From assembly GCA_035551995.1 (NCBI GenBank), contig DASZME010000022.1:8219-72218 (forward strand): a DNA stretch of 64,000 bases, given 5' to 3'. Positions 27,524-37,030 of this stretch are shown here, piece after piece. This stretch comes from RYN-428 sp035551995. Lineage in GTDB: Bacteria; Planctomycetota; Phycisphaerae; Tepidisphaerales; Tepidisphaeraceae. The notes beneath the pieces were generated by a model that was not told the origin of the DNA, did not search any database, and saw nothing but the letters and a program-made list of their open reading frames with translations. Within the stretch, counting starts at the first letter, position 1. Each line of letters opens with the position of its first letter. The position numbers and the translations under genes are program-made.

Positions 27524-28377
27524 AGTGACGGGGAATTGTACGAGACCTGTGAAACATCGCAACAAAAGATATTCGATAATCTACAAACAACTTTCGATTT
27601 CAAGTTACCTGCGTTGCGTCGGATTCAGCGTTCATGCGGAATTGTTGAAGGCGATAAGCGGCGGTCTCGTTTGCAGTGACTTTTCCTGGCCGACCATATT
27701 CTATCGTTCAAGCTTCTTCGATCGCGTTGAAGTGGATCTCCGTGAAACCAGGATTAAGCCACCGCATGGGAAGAGGTGAGCACTTCAATTGCCCTGCGCC
27801 GAAGTGTTCGCATAGAGTCAGGGAAGCTCGGTGGCCGCCGAATGAGACGCAGCAGATTCATTCCCAGCTCCCCGGCATTCTCCGGCGCAAAGTGTCGCTC
27901 ATGCTTCTGGACGAATTAACAGCATCGAACGCTCTTCACGCAATGCAGACCATAAGTCGCAGTGGCGGGGACGTGGAGCGTTCGCTGACCTCCGAGAATG
28001 CCATTCTTTACCGCGTGCTCTGAAGCGGCGGGGCATTGCGAGGATTAGGGCGGAGAGGACGCCGAGGCTGAGTCTCATGGTTACGCTCGCTTAGGTACCC
28101 GTGCGGAGTTTTATTTCATGCCGCTGTTCTCGGCCGTTGGAAATAGGTCGTTGAGAATTTCAAGAACTGGTTACGATTGACCGAGTGAAAGGAATGGAGA
28201 AGGCGTTGGTGCTTTGCCGTCAAACCTTGGCGTATCGTGGAGACAAAGAAGTTGTTGCCCGTAATGTCGCCCTAAACGCCTATTGAGGAATGTACCCAAA
28301 CTGAACGATCCCGCGGCTCTATCCTTCCTATGTGTGGCGAGATCCGACCAATATTGGACATCATACCGGACCCCTGT
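27524..28377. other. Stretch of about 850 bp without a recognisable gene
   Basis: I see no convincing gene here on either strand. Open frames are short, lack ribosome-binding sites and match no family. No parA gene or ParA-type P-loop is present, although parB follows. It may be decayed sequence. Confidence 0.5.
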
Positions 28378-28393
28378 TGTTCCACGTGGAACA
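28378..28393. promoter_or_regulatory. parS: parS-like ParB binding site
   Basis: TGTTCCACGTGGAACA, a perfect 16-bp palindrome of the chromosomal parS type (consensus TGTTNCACGTGNAACA). It lies about 260 bp beyond the 3' end of parB, and the identical sequence is upstream of that gene. Confidence 0.9.
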
Positions 28394-28656
28394 CGCAAGA
28401 GCAAGGTGGGGTACTCTTGGCGTCGGAGCGCACGCTACCCATCCCCGATTTGTTTCGCGTCAGATGCAGGCATCGAGCTAATTGACGATACCGCAATTGC
28501 GATCAAGCTATTGATTGCCTTTCGGGCAAAATGGTCGACAAACGTCATACCATTCACGACCAAAATACGATTGACCTCCCCCGTCCTAGAAGGAGCAATC
28601 ACGCACTCTATTTCCTCAGGCGAGGAAGTACCGAGGACTATATCGATGTCGACTCC

Positions 28657-29643
28657 TCAAGAATCGACTTTCGCTCCGAGTCTCGTCATTAGTTCGTCGA
28701 ACTGGTCCAAGGTACCATAATGTAAGATAACTCGCCCCTTTCCCTTCTTGGCGGCAGCGCGAACCTGAACCCGAAGACCGAGTTGTTGAGTAAGTGATTT
28801 CTCCAGATCCAGAACATGAGCCGAAGGATCAGGCGTGACCCTTACGGCTGAAATTCCATTCCCCCCCTGTTCAAGCTGACGCTCCAAATTCCGAACCGAT
28901 AGATTCTGGCCCACGACCAGATTCGCCAGTTTTTCCTGCTCCACTGGATCGCGCACGCTCGCGAGTATTTTGGCATGCCCCATCGACAGTCTTCCGTCCG
29001 CAACCATAACCCTGACCGCCTCAATCAAGTCGAGAAGACGCAGGTAATTGGCGACACTGCTTCGATCTTCCCCGGTGCGACCGGCCAGTTCCGCCTGTGT
29101 GAGACCGAGTTGGGTCATCAGCGTTTTATACGCCTGTGCACGGTCGATAGGATTGAGATCCTCGCGTTGAATATTTTCAACGAGCGCCATCTGGGCTTGT
29201 TCCAAGCTGGTCGCGTCTCGGACAAATGCTGGAATAGTAGCAAAACCAGCCAGTTTTGCCGCTCGCCAGCGGCGTTCGCCGGCGATCAACTGATACTGCT
29301 CACCCATTTTGCGAACGACGATCGGCTGAATCAGCCCCGTCGATTTTAAACTCGCGGCCAACTCGGCGATCGTCGTTTCATTCATCGCCCGGCGCGGCTG
29401 GTGTGGGTTTGGGGCAATGAATTCAAGCGGAATGGAGTTAACACCCATTGCGAAATGGGGCCGTTCTGCCGCCTCCGGATATTCCGGCTGGTTCACGATG
29501 CCTGATAGGGAGTTCGCGTGATCGGGAGATTGCGACTTCGGTCGGGCCTCCGAAGCTTGGAGTGGAACATCAGGTGATGCATTGGAAAGTGAAATCAGGC
29601 TGCTAAGCCCCCGACCAAGTCGCGGCTTCGGCTTTAGTGACAT
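28657..29643 (-). CDS. parB: Chromosome partitioning protein ParB
   Basis: A 328-residue ParB/Spo0J. It has the N-terminal KPRLGRGLSSLIS motif, the CTP-binding region with NPHQPRR and GERRWRAAKLAGF (the GERRxRA box), ALVENIQREDLNPIDRA, an HTH (LTQAELAGRTGEDRSSVANYL) and a C-terminal dimerisation part. It should load on parS, spread as a clamp and, with ParA and SMC, segregate the origin region. The ATG at 29643 follows AAGGAG. A parS site lies 26 bp upstream of the start codon, so ParB may repress its own gene. No parA is adjacent. Confidence 0.95.
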   Translation of the reverse strand: MSLKPKPRLGRGLSSLISLSNASPDVPLQASEARPKSQSPDHANSLSGIVNQPEYPEAAERPHFAMGVNSIPLEFIAPNPHQPRRAMNETTIAELAASLKSTGLIQPIVVRKMGEQYQLIAGERRWRAAKLAGFATIPAFVRDATSLEQAQMALVENIQREDLNPIDRAQAYKTLMTQLGLTQAELAGRTGEDRSSVANYLRLLDLIEAVRVMVADGRLSMGHAKILASVRDPVEQEKLANLVVGQNLSVRNLERQLEQGGNGISAVRVTPDPSAHVLDLEKSLTQQLGLRVQVRAAAKKGKGRVILHYGTLDQFDELMTRLGAKVDS

Positions 29644-29668
29644 TGTGTACACTCCTTCAAGAACTATG

Positions 29669-29684
29669 TGTTCCACGTGGAACA
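29669..29684. promoter_or_regulatory. parS: parS-like site in the parB promoter region
   Basis: TGTTCCACGTGGAACA, identical to the site at 28378 and placed 26 bp before the parB start codon, where bound ParB would hinder transcription. The ~385 bp from here to nuoD hold no gene and are AT-richer than the surroundings. Confidence 0.92.
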
Positions 29685-30069
29685 AGAATTCTAATCGAAT
29701 CAAATCGAAGCTCAAGTTACCAAACCTCACAATCTTCCAAAATAGAAATGGGAGGTCCGCGCACTGCACAAGATAACGCGAGACAAGAGAAGAAGAAGTG
29801 ACAACGAAAGAAAACCTAAAATAACGCCCGAATGAAAATCTCCGGGTTCGACCTGCCGGCAGAGATCGCAAAGGTTTGGGAAAAATGAAAACTTCGAAAA
29901 AGACGTCTACATGTTTTATATTCACCAATGCGACTATCCGTCGAGCGAACTTGCCGGACTTTAGCATGGGTGTCTGGAACAAAATCTCGCCCCCGCTATA
30001 ATCCGCCCGTTCCGACGCCTCCCATCACTGCTCCATCGCCAATCGAGCGACGGCAGGGGAGTTGCGTCG

Positions 30070-31362
30070 ATGAGGAATTTTTACGCTATGCCCTACACAT
30101 TAACGCCCGCCACCGATGAATTGATGCCGCCCGACGTTTACGGAAACGACGGGGAAAATCGCTGGACGCTCAACTTTGGACCACAGCATCCCGCCACGCA
30201 CACCACCCTTCGCCTGGTTCTCGAACTCGACGGCGAACGCATCATCAAGGCCACCCCACACATCGGCTATCTGCACAGCGGCTTCGAAAAGCTCGGCGAG
30301 CATCTCAACTACAACCAGTATGTCACCATCGTCGATCGCATGGACTACTCGGCCCCCATCTATAACGAATTGGCGTGGCATGGCGCCGTCGAGAAGTTGA
30401 TGGGGATCGACCTTACGCCGCGATGCAAGGTGTTACGCACGATCGCCAATGAGCTTGGCCGGATCCAGTCGCATCTCCTATGCGTCGGGGCGGCGGGACT
30501 CGATCTCGGCGCGTTCACGGCTTTTCTTTATGGGTTCAACGAACGCGAAGTCATCTACGACATCGTCGAGTACATGAGCGGCCAGCGCTTCCATACCAGC
30601 TGGACGCGGGTAGGGGGGTTGAACCAGGACCTCCCCGACGAAGCGGTCTTCAAGACCATGGTGAAAAAATTCGTCGATGAAAAAATGCCGGCGGCGATGG
30701 ATGATGTCGAAAAATTGCTTAACAAGAATCGGATATTCATCGACCGCGTTAAAGGCGTGGGCAAGCTCACGAAAGAAGAAGCGATCGCCTGGAGCCTGAG
30801 TGGGCCGATGGCGCGGTCGGCGGGGGTGCCGCGGGATATTCGCAAAGATGAGCCATATCTCTGCTATAAGGATAATTGGGACAACCAGGGGGCGCCGGCG
30901 GTCAATTTCAAAGTTCCGGTGATGACGACCGGTGATGTCTACGCGCGTTATCTCGTGCGATTGGAGGAGATGAAGCAGAGCCTCCATATCATCCGCCAAT
31001 TGATCGACGACATTCCGCCGGGCCCGGTAAATGTGAGTCCGGAGGGGAAGGAGGTGCTTCCGCCGAAGGATCAGGTTTATAGCAGCATTGAAGGGTTGAT
31101 TCAGCATTTCGAGTTGATCATGACCAATCGCGGGTTTGCCGCCCCCGTCGGCGAAGTGTATGGCTGCATCGAATCGGCCAATGGCGAACTCGGATACTAC
31201 ATTGTCAGCGCCGGCGAGAATGTCCCCTGGCGCACGCGCACCCGCCCCAATAGCTATATCAACTACCAGGTCTTCCCGAAATTAATTGAAGGCCACATGA
31301 TCAGCGACGTGGTGGCGGTGCTCGGCAGCATCAACGTAATCGCGGCGGAATTGGATCGGTAG
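30070..31362 (+). CDS. nuoD: NADH-quinone oxidoreductase subunit D
   Basis: A 430-residue 49-kDa-type subunit of respiratory complex I, part of the quinone-binding peripheral arm next to the membrane. Clear family motifs: TLNFGPQHPATHTTLRLVL, HIGYLHSGFEKLGE, DRMDYSAPIYNELAW, ELGRIQSHLL and the C-terminal GSINVIAAELDR. Length is normal. The ATG at 30070 follows GGGGAG; a second ATG six codons later (30088) is possible. nuoA-C are not found upstream; parB is divergent instead. Confidence 0.97.
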   Translation: MRNFYAMPYTLTPATDELMPPDVYGNDGENRWTLNFGPQHPATHTTLRLVLELDGERIIKATPHIGYLHSGFEKLGEHLNYNQYVTIVDRMDYSAPIYNELAWHGAVEKLMGIDLTPRCKVLRTIANELGRIQSHLLCVGAAGLDLGAFTAFLYGFNEREVIYDIVEYMSGQRFHTSWTRVGGLNQDLPDEAVFKTMVKKFVDEKMPAAMDDVEKLLNKNRIFIDRVKGVGKLTKEEAIAWSLSGPMARSAGVPRDIRKDEPYLCYKDNWDNQGAPAVNFKVPVMTTGDVYARYLVRLEEMKQSLHIIRQLIDDIPPGPVNVSPEGKEVLPPKDQVYSSIEGLIQHFELIMTNRGFAAPVGEVYGCIESANGELGYYIVSAGENVPWRTRTRPNSYINYQVFPKLIEGHMISDVVAVLGSINVIAAELDR

Positions 31363-31517
31363 ACGAAGCCCCTGGCTGGAGTACAATCGTTCATGGCCGC
31401 CGCAGCGTGAGATGATCGGCCACTCAGGCGCTATCTGCAAAATTTTTTCCCGAGGCGCTTCGGCCCCCCGCAGGCCGGCGATCCTCTCTTTGAAATCGCG
31501 GAAGATGGCAAACGACT

Positions 31518-32201
31518 ATGGCATGGATTACTGAAAATCGTCGCACCGCAAAGATCGATCGTCGCGCCGAACCTTATCTCACCGACGACATTAAACAGAC
31601 TCTGGAGACAGTCTACTTTCCGCGCTACCCTACCAAACGCGCGGTGCTACTCCCGGCGTTGCATGCCATCCAGCATAAATATAACTGGATCCCCGTGCAG
31701 GCGATGGAAGAGCTGGGGACATTCCTCGAACTGGCGCCGGCGGAGGTGATGGACACGGCTACCTTCTATGAAGAATATTGGCTCAAGCCCAAGGGGCAGT
31801 ATCTCATACAGGTTTGCCGATCGCTTTCTTGTGAAGTCTGCCAATCGAAAGCGCTGACGGCACACTGTCGGAAAAAACTGGGGATCGAAGTCGGAGAGAC
31901 TACCCCCGACGGAAAATTCACCTTGATCGAACTGGAATGCCTGGGCGCCTGCGGCGACGCGCCGGTCGCCCTGGTGAATGAGGCGCTCTACGAAAACCTC
32001 ACGCCCGATAAGATCGACGCCGTGCTGGATCAGTTGCCGGCCGATCCGCATGATTTTCATGATCCGACGATGGACTGGGAAGCGCCCGGCGCGCACGAGC
32101 ATGGATTCGCCGCGTCGGGGGCGCCGTCTCGCTCGCCGGATTTGCGGGAAGGCGTCGATCCCAATTCGCACGGCGGGGCGGAAGGCAAGACAATGAATTG
32201 A
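31518..32201 (+). CDS. nuoE: NADH-quinone oxidoreductase subunit E
   Basis: A 227-residue 24-kDa-type subunit with a thioredoxin-like fold holding a [2Fe-2S] cluster. The ligands are seen in VCRSLSCEVCQSK and LECLGACGDAPVALVN. It works with NuoF in NADH oxidation. The last ~55 residues (after DPHDFHDP) are an unconserved polar extension. It starts 155 bp after nuoD; the gap shows no gene. Confidence 0.95.
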   Translation: MAWITENRRTAKIDRRAEPYLTDDIKQTLETVYFPRYPTKRAVLLPALHAIQHKYNWIPVQAMEELGTFLELAPAEVMDTATFYEEYWLKPKGQYLIQVCRSLSCEVCQSKALTAHCRKKLGIEVGETTPDGKFTLIELECLGACGDAPVALVNEALYENLTPDKIDAVLDQLPADPHDFHDPTMDWEAPGAHEHGFAASGAPSRSPDLREGVDPNSHGGAEGKTMN

Positions 32202-32213
32202 GCCTGTGCGAGA

Positions 32214-32870
32214 ATGAAGTTTGCGATTGACGGACAGACCCCGGCGCCGCGGGCGGCATACATGAAAAGTACATCCGAACCAGCCGATTCCAATTTCCGC
32301 CGCTATGTCGGCGTCGCGGCGTTTCTCGCCGTCGTTACAGGCGTTTCGTTTTTCTGGCAGCAGTATACGACAGTCTATCATTTCGCGGTTGTGCAGCCTG
32401 GCGCGCTGTATCGGAGTGGGGCGTTGTCGCGGCGCGAGTGGAACACGGTCATCACGCGAATTCAGCCGAAGACCGACGTGTGCCTGGTCGATGAGCGGGA
32501 GATGAACGATCCGGGCAAGCCCAAATTCAAGGATGAAGTTTCATTTCTAAAAGAGCGGGGGGTCGCGGTCGTGAGAATTCCGGTGCGGCTTGGCGGATGG
32601 CCGAGCAACGCCGACGTACAACGCTTTCTAAGCGTCGCCGCTGATCCGGCGAACCAGCCCGTACTGGTTCACTGTGACCAGGGCGTCCGCCGAACCGCGA
32701 TGATGGTGGCCGCCTACCAGGAATCGATTCTGGGAATGGATAGAAATCAGGCCAAGGAACAAATTCTGAGTTTTGGCCATAGTAGATCCACGATAGACGA
32801 TATCCGCCGATTCATCGACCTATATAACGCCAAGACCCGAACGGCGCCGCCGGAATTGGCTGTGCGATAA
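32214..32870 (+). CDS. Membrane-anchored dual-specificity/tyrosine phosphatase-like protein
   Basis: A 218-residue protein with one membrane span near the N-terminus (YVGVAAFLAVVTGVSFFW) and a cysteine-phosphatase domain. The P-loop is VHCDQGVRRTAMMVA (C-x5-R with the catalytic Cys), and an upstream general-acid region lies near RIPVRLGGWPS. Such proteins dephosphorylate proteins, lipids or inositol phosphates. It starts 12 bp after nuoE and is probably in the same transcript although unrelated in function. Confidence 0.85.
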   Translation: MKFAIDGQTPAPRAAYMKSTSEPADSNFRRYVGVAAFLAVVTGVSFFWQQYTTVYHFAVVQPGALYRSGALSRREWNTVITRIQPKTDVCLVDEREMNDPGKPKFKDEVSFLKERGVAVVRIPVRLGGWPSNADVQRFLSVAADPANQPVLVHCDQGVRRTAMMVAAYQESILGMDRNQAKEQILSFGHSRSTIDDIRRFIDLYNAKTRTAPPELAVR

Positions 32871-32875
32871 GAATA

Positions 32876-33027
32876 AGTCGTTAGTTGTTAGTTGCCGGTT
32901 GTCAGTTGCAAGTTATTGGCTGGCAAAAGAGAATACATCCCGAGTTGTAGACTACAACTGAGGAGATGTGCCGCCGCTAATAACCAGCAACCACTTACTA
33001 ACAACTAGTAACTAGCAGCTACCGATA
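32876..33027. repeat. 'GTTAGTTG' type inverted-repeat cluster
   Basis: Short degenerate units GTTAGTTGTTAGTTGCCGG on the left and ACCAGCAACCACTTACTAAC on the right can fold into a long imperfect hairpin. Similar clusters occur at 36016-36102 and 48797-48842. Confidence 0.65.
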
Positions 33028-33031
33028 CCCC

Positions 33032-33292
33032 ATGAGCACCCCTTCTTCCAAGAACGGCTTTTTCACTTGGCTCGGCCGACAGGTCGGGCATGTAAAGAAG
33101 GCGGTAGTCGAAGAAGATAAGCAATCTTCGATTTCGCCGCCAAGCGTGATTTATCGGAAAGATCGGGTCGAAGAAAAAGAGATGCCCGATCAGCCGGGCA
33201 TGAAGCTCCGCCGCACGGTAATCGATGAGGTCATCGTCCAAGCCCGGCCGAAATTACCGGATGAAACCCCCGGCGATTCGGCCGTTGATTGA
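33032..33292 (+). CDS. Small protein of unknown function
   Basis: An 86-residue, charged, soluble protein (starts MSTPSSKNGFFTWLGRQVGH; a later segment is KLRRTVIDEVIV). It has no signal peptide, membrane span or motif that I recognise. Codon use looks normal for the window and it lies on the nuo strand. A real but uncharacterised gene is likely. Confidence 0.55.
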   Translation: MSTPSSKNGFFTWLGRQVGHVKKAVVEEDKQSSISPPSVIYRKDRVEEKEMPDQPGMKLRRTVIDEVIVQARPKLPDETPGDSAVD

Positions 33293-33654
33293 ACGGCAAG
33301 CGACCGTTCGATCCCCATTTCCGCCGTCGCCCTTGCCGTTCGCGGTTCAGGGGCTCGCATGAACATATGACGGATGACGTTATCAAACTATGAATCAAGC
33401 TTTTCGCCTGGCGTTCGGTCGCACGATCTGGAAAGGTAATCATAATCATGATTTGGATTTTAGCCTGATTACCACCCACGCCGAATATCTCGGGTGGTTA
33501 TTCCCCCGCCGGATCACCATCTACGCCGCCCGTTGCGGCGGTTGATTAGCTTGCAAGCCGGGCGACGTCAGACGGGTCGTAGCAAATCCCCGCTCTCGAA
33601 GAAACAGGTCGAGACGTCCCGCAGTGGCTACGACTTCCCCGTGGCGCCCTGCTT

Positions 33655-34539
33655 TTACTTTGCCAACTGCCATAACCAATCCTCCGCCGCCGCGAGTTTC
33701 GTGGTGGCTTGGGGCGTCAACTCATCTTCATGCCCGCGGCCGGGCATTTCGATTACTCGCTTGGGACCGGCGTAGGCGTCGATAATCATCCGCTGGTATT
33801 TTGGCGGGACCGTTTGATCATTACCGGCCAAAAGAAAGACCGCCGGCGACGTCGCACGCGATGCGTTGGCGATCGAATCTAGATCGCCGGGAATCTGGCC
33901 GGCGATGTAACGGGAGATCAGGCCGAGGTTCCACCAGCTATATTCGCCGGCGATCAACTGCCGCAACGGCGGCGGATTGACCAGGATCACGCCATCGACT
34001 GGACGCGCCGCGGCGACGCATAGCGCGGCGGTCGTTCCCAGACTCCATCCTTCCACGAAGATGGGACGATCGCCCGCGATCCGTTTAACCGCGTCATAAA
34101 CAGCCAGCGCGCTCGGACCGACACGGGCGATTTCCGCTGGCCCTTGCGAACCGCCTGAGCCGGGGTAGTTCATTCCCCACAGCTCGATCGGTTTTTCCCA
34201 TGCGTTGGCGACCTCGTTCATATAACGATCGGTGCGATCGCCCTGTCCGACGAAAAACAAAACAAAACCACGCGGCTCACGCGACGAAGCGGCGGGCGAG
34301 CGGGCAACCCAACATTCAACCCGCCGGCCGCCTACGGCGAGAAAGTGCGGCTTGGCGATGCCAGCATCCAAGGTTTCTTGATTCCAACCAAGCACCTGCG
34401 TATTGGCGTTACAGCCGAGTAGACCTAACATGCCGATCGTCAAAAAAACCAGCGCCGTTGCATTTTGAAAAGCATGCGGCCGTTCGCGATCGCATGGCGC
34501 CGTTGATGCGTCATTGTCCACGATGTGAATATTTTGCAT
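33655..34539 (-). CDS. Alpha/beta-hydrolase lipoprotein
   Basis: A 294-residue predicted lipoprotein: a hydrophobic stretch ends in a lipobox LGLLGC (Cys at about residue 43). The hydrolase domain has the nucleophile elbow VEGWSLGTTAAL, a putative Asp in LAGNDQTVPPKY, and His in PGRGHEDEL. Family members are esterases, lipases or peptidases; the substrate is unknown. It is inserted in opposite orientation between nuoE and nuoF. An alternative start lies nine codons upstream. The 360 bp between it and the gene at 33032 hold a short hairpin near 33470 but no gene. Confidence 0.85.
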   Translation of the reverse strand: MQNIHIVDNDASTAPCDRERPHAFQNATALVFLTIGMLGLLGCNANTQVLGWNQETLDAGIAKPHFLAVGGRRVECWVARSPAASSREPRGFVLFFVGQGDRTDRYMNEVANAWEKPIELWGMNYPGSGGSQGPAEIARVGPSALAVYDAVKRIAGDRPIFVEGWSLGTTAALCVAAARPVDGVILVNPPPLRQLIAGEYSWWNLGLISRYIAGQIPGDLDSIANASRATSPAVFLLAGNDQTVPPKYQRMIIDAYAGPKRVIEMPGRGHEDELTPQATTKLAAAEDWLWQLAK

Positions 34540-34648
34540 GAGTGCTCTGAGCATAACGAATAACACGATCGGCTGGCGACGATTGCTCTGGCCGATTACT
34601 TCGCTAAAATCCCCCGGCTGTTATCTGTAATGCATCCGGAGATTTTCG

Positions 34649-36013
34649 ATGGCTTTTACTGAACCGGTCCTCACCAAGCGTATTCCCCTTGATCCCGCCC
34701 AGCGAAAAATCGTCTGGTATGACGACTACGTCGCCACCGGCGGATACGAATCTCTGAAAAAAGCGTTGAACATGAAGGCCGAGGAGATCATCAAGCTGAC
34801 GATCGACTCGGGCCTGCGCGGTCGCGGCGGGGCGGGTTTCTCGGCGGGACAGAAATGGTCCTTTATTCCCAAGGAAAAACGGGGGCCGCACTATCTGGCG
34901 GTAAACGCCGACGAATCGGAGCCGGGCACGTTCAAGGATCGCTACCTCATCGATTACGATCCGCACTCGATGCTCGAAGGGATCGCGATCTGCGCCCTGG
35001 CCACTCAGGTCGACGTGGCGTACATTTTTATCCGCGGCGAATACCATCGGCAAGCGAAGGTGCTCGAGAAAGCCGTCAAGGAAGCGTACGAAAAAGGCAT
35101 CTTCGGCCAGCAGGGAATCCTGGGCAGCAATCATAAGCTCGAATGCTACGTTCATCGCGGCGCCGGCGCCTATATCTGTGGCGAAGAGACTGGCCTTCTC
35201 GAAGCGTTGGAAGGCAAGCGTGGCTGGCCGCGGAATAAGCCGCCGTTTCCGGCCATCGCCGGCGCGTTTGCCCGGCCGACGGTCATCAACAATGTCGAGA
35301 CGCTTTGCCTTGTTCCCCCGATCATCGAGCGCGGGGCCGATTGGTTTAAGTCGATGGGGACAAAATCATCGCCGGGCCCCAAGCTCTATGGCATGTCGGG
35401 CCACGTCAACAAGCCCGGCGTCTATGAAGACGAGCTGGGCATCACGCTTCAGAAATCCATCGACCTTGCCGGCGGAATGAAGGGCGGCAAATACAAAGCC
35501 GCCATCTGCGGCGGAATCTCGATGGGCGTTCTCGGACCCAACGATCTGGATATCAAGCTCGATTTTGACGACGTCCGTTTTCGCGGCGGATGCCTGGGCC
35601 TGGGCACCGCCGGAATGATCGTCATGAACGAGCATACCGACATGGTCGCGGCGTTGCGAAACTGCGTGCGCTTTTATGCTCACGAAAGTTGCGGCCAATG
35701 CACGCCATGCCGGGAAGGCTCGGGATGGATGATCAAAATCCTCAACCGCGTGATGGAAGGCATGGGCCGGGCACGCGATATCGATCTGCTGATGGAATTG
35801 GAAAAGACGATGGGCATCATGCCCGGCACCACCATCTGCGGCTTAGCCGACGGGACAAGCTGGGCGACGCGGACCTTTATCAACAAATTCTACAGTGAGT
35901 TCGCGGCCGTTTGCCCCGAAGAGCCAACGGTGCAGGTAACCGTGAGCCGCGGCCGCCGAAATGTCGCGACGCCGATGGGCTCGAATACGCGAACAGCCGT
36001 GGCGATCAAGTAG
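34649..36013 (+). CDS. nuoF: NADH-quinone oxidoreductase subunit F
   Basis: A 454-residue 51-kDa-type subunit that binds NADH, FMN and a [4Fe-4S] cluster, the entry point of electrons into complex I. NADH/FMN motifs: LRGRGGAGFSAGQKWSF and NADESEPGTFKDR. Cluster ligands: ESCGQCTPCREGSGWM and TTICGLADG. Length and ends are normal. It is separated from nuoE by 2.4 kb with three unrelated genes. nuoG does not follow. Confidence 0.97.
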   Translation: MAFTEPVLTKRIPLDPAQRKIVWYDDYVATGGYESLKKALNMKAEEIIKLTIDSGLRGRGGAGFSAGQKWSFIPKEKRGPHYLAVNADESEPGTFKDRYLIDYDPHSMLEGIAICALATQVDVAYIFIRGEYHRQAKVLEKAVKEAYEKGIFGQQGILGSNHKLECYVHRGAGAYICGEETGLLEALEGKRGWPRNKPPFPAIAGAFARPTVINNVETLCLVPPIIERGADWFKSMGTKSSPGPKLYGMSGHVNKPGVYEDELGITLQKSIDLAGGMKGGKYKAAICGGISMGVLGPNDLDIKLDFDDVRFRGGCLGLGTAGMIVMNEHTDMVAALRNCVRFYAHESCGQCTPCREGSGWMIKILNRVMEGMGRARDIDLLMELEKTMGIMPGTTICGLADGTSWATRTFINKFYSEFAAVCPEEPTVQVTVSRGRRNVATPMGSNTRTAVAIK

Positions 36014-36015
36014 GG

Positions 36016-36102
36016 GAGTTGTTGGTTGTTGGTTGCTAGTTGCCAGCGAGGTGAATACCTTCTTCCTCACTAGCAACTAACAACTAACAACCAGCAACTA
36101 CC
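36016..36102. repeat. 'GTTAGTTG' type inverted-repeat cluster after nuoF
   Basis: GAGTTGTTGGTTGTTGGTTG on the left and ACTAACAACTAACAACCAGC on the right form a long imperfect stem between convergent genes. It may help end transcription. Same family as 32876-33027 and 48797-48842. Confidence 0.65.
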
Positions 36103-36118
36103 ACCTTACGATCAAACA

Positions 36119-36583
36119 TCAATCTTCCATTAAACGATCGATGTGGCGAATGGCTTCGTCAATTGCCTTGATCGCTTCCCCACGATGTCCGTGGAAATCC
36201 GATTTCGCTTCCGAGAGATATTCTCGGGCTTCCTTAAGCCGTTTGTTGGCTTCATGGAGTTTGGGATGATGTTCCAGCGGAATCGCACGGACGGCATCGA
36301 CATTGGAGCGACGCTCGGCCTCATCGGCGCAAAGGGAGATTTTGTCTCGCGCCTCATGAATGGCGTGCAATGCCTCCTCCTTGTGGCCATGAAAATCAGA
36401 CTTTGATTCCTTAATGTATTGCTCGGCATCCCGCAGCGCTTCATCGGCCGCCAGAAGCTTGGGATGGTCCTTGAGGTGGGCTTGAACAATCGGCGTAAGG
36501 GGGCTGCCAAGAAACGCATAAGCGCCGCCGACAAGCGCCACGCCCAGCACGGCCGCCGATATGGAACGGTTGATCTTCCGCAT
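36119..36583 (-). CDS. Exported protein with two tandem 'SDFHGH' helical repeats
   Basis: A 154-residue protein from the ATG at 36583, starting with a signal-like segment (SISAAVLGVALVGGAYAFLG). It consists mainly of two repeats of about 43 residues: HPKLLAADEALRDAEQYI then SKSDFHGHKEEALHAIHEA, and HPKLHEANKRLKEAREYL then AKSDFHGHRGEAIKAIDEA. Each unit should be two helices with conserved His and Asp, which suggests metal or haem binding. The product is probably periplasmic. I know similar short 'DFxGHR' proteins in proteobacteria but no function. Confidence 0.75.
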   Translation of the reverse strand: MRKINRSISAAVLGVALVGGAYAFLGSPLTPIVQAHLKDHPKLLAADEALRDAEQYIKESKSDFHGHKEEALHAIHEARDKISLCADEAERRSNVDAVRAIPLEHHPKLHEANKRLKEAREYLSEAKSDFHGHRGEAIKAIDEAIRHIDRLMED

Positions 36584-37030
36584 GTTTAATCTCCAATGCC
36601 GCGACTGAACGATCCGGCCCGCCCGCCACGGCAACGCAGGCGCCGGCGACGAAAGCCTCGCTCCCGCCGTCTCCACTCGGGGATGCTACACCGACGAATC
36701 ATTTTTGTGACCGTCCGAAATATCTCGGAAAAGACGCCGATTCTTTCCGCCGCCGAAGGAAGGGGCCGAGCTCGATGACATCGATCTCTTCCGCCGCGAT
36801 TGACCTGACTCTTCCTCGCGCACCCGTCCAATACACTTCTGTTCGGCGCCCGAACGTCCCGCTCCCATAAAACCGGTCGTTACATCATTCTCGTCGCCGA
36901 CGATGAAAAGACCGCGCGTCGTTCGCGACGCTTGTGCATGTTATTCCGGCGATCCTCGACGCGAAGCAAGCGGTAAATCCGTCGATAGTCGTGATAAGAA
37001 AACCAAGTATTTCGGCCAGCGGAGAAGCGC
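36584..37030. other. Gap of about 450 bp without a recognisable gene
   Basis: No convincing gene or repeat was seen. It should hold the divergent promoters of the two flanking genes, but I could not pick clear -10/-35 boxes. Confidence 0.4.

Noticed and set aside
27676..28720. Open frames of 115 and 145 codons downstream of the FNR gene and opposite to parB.
   Set aside because: Amino-acid composition is not protein-like, there is no ribosome-binding site, and the second frame runs into the parB coding strand.
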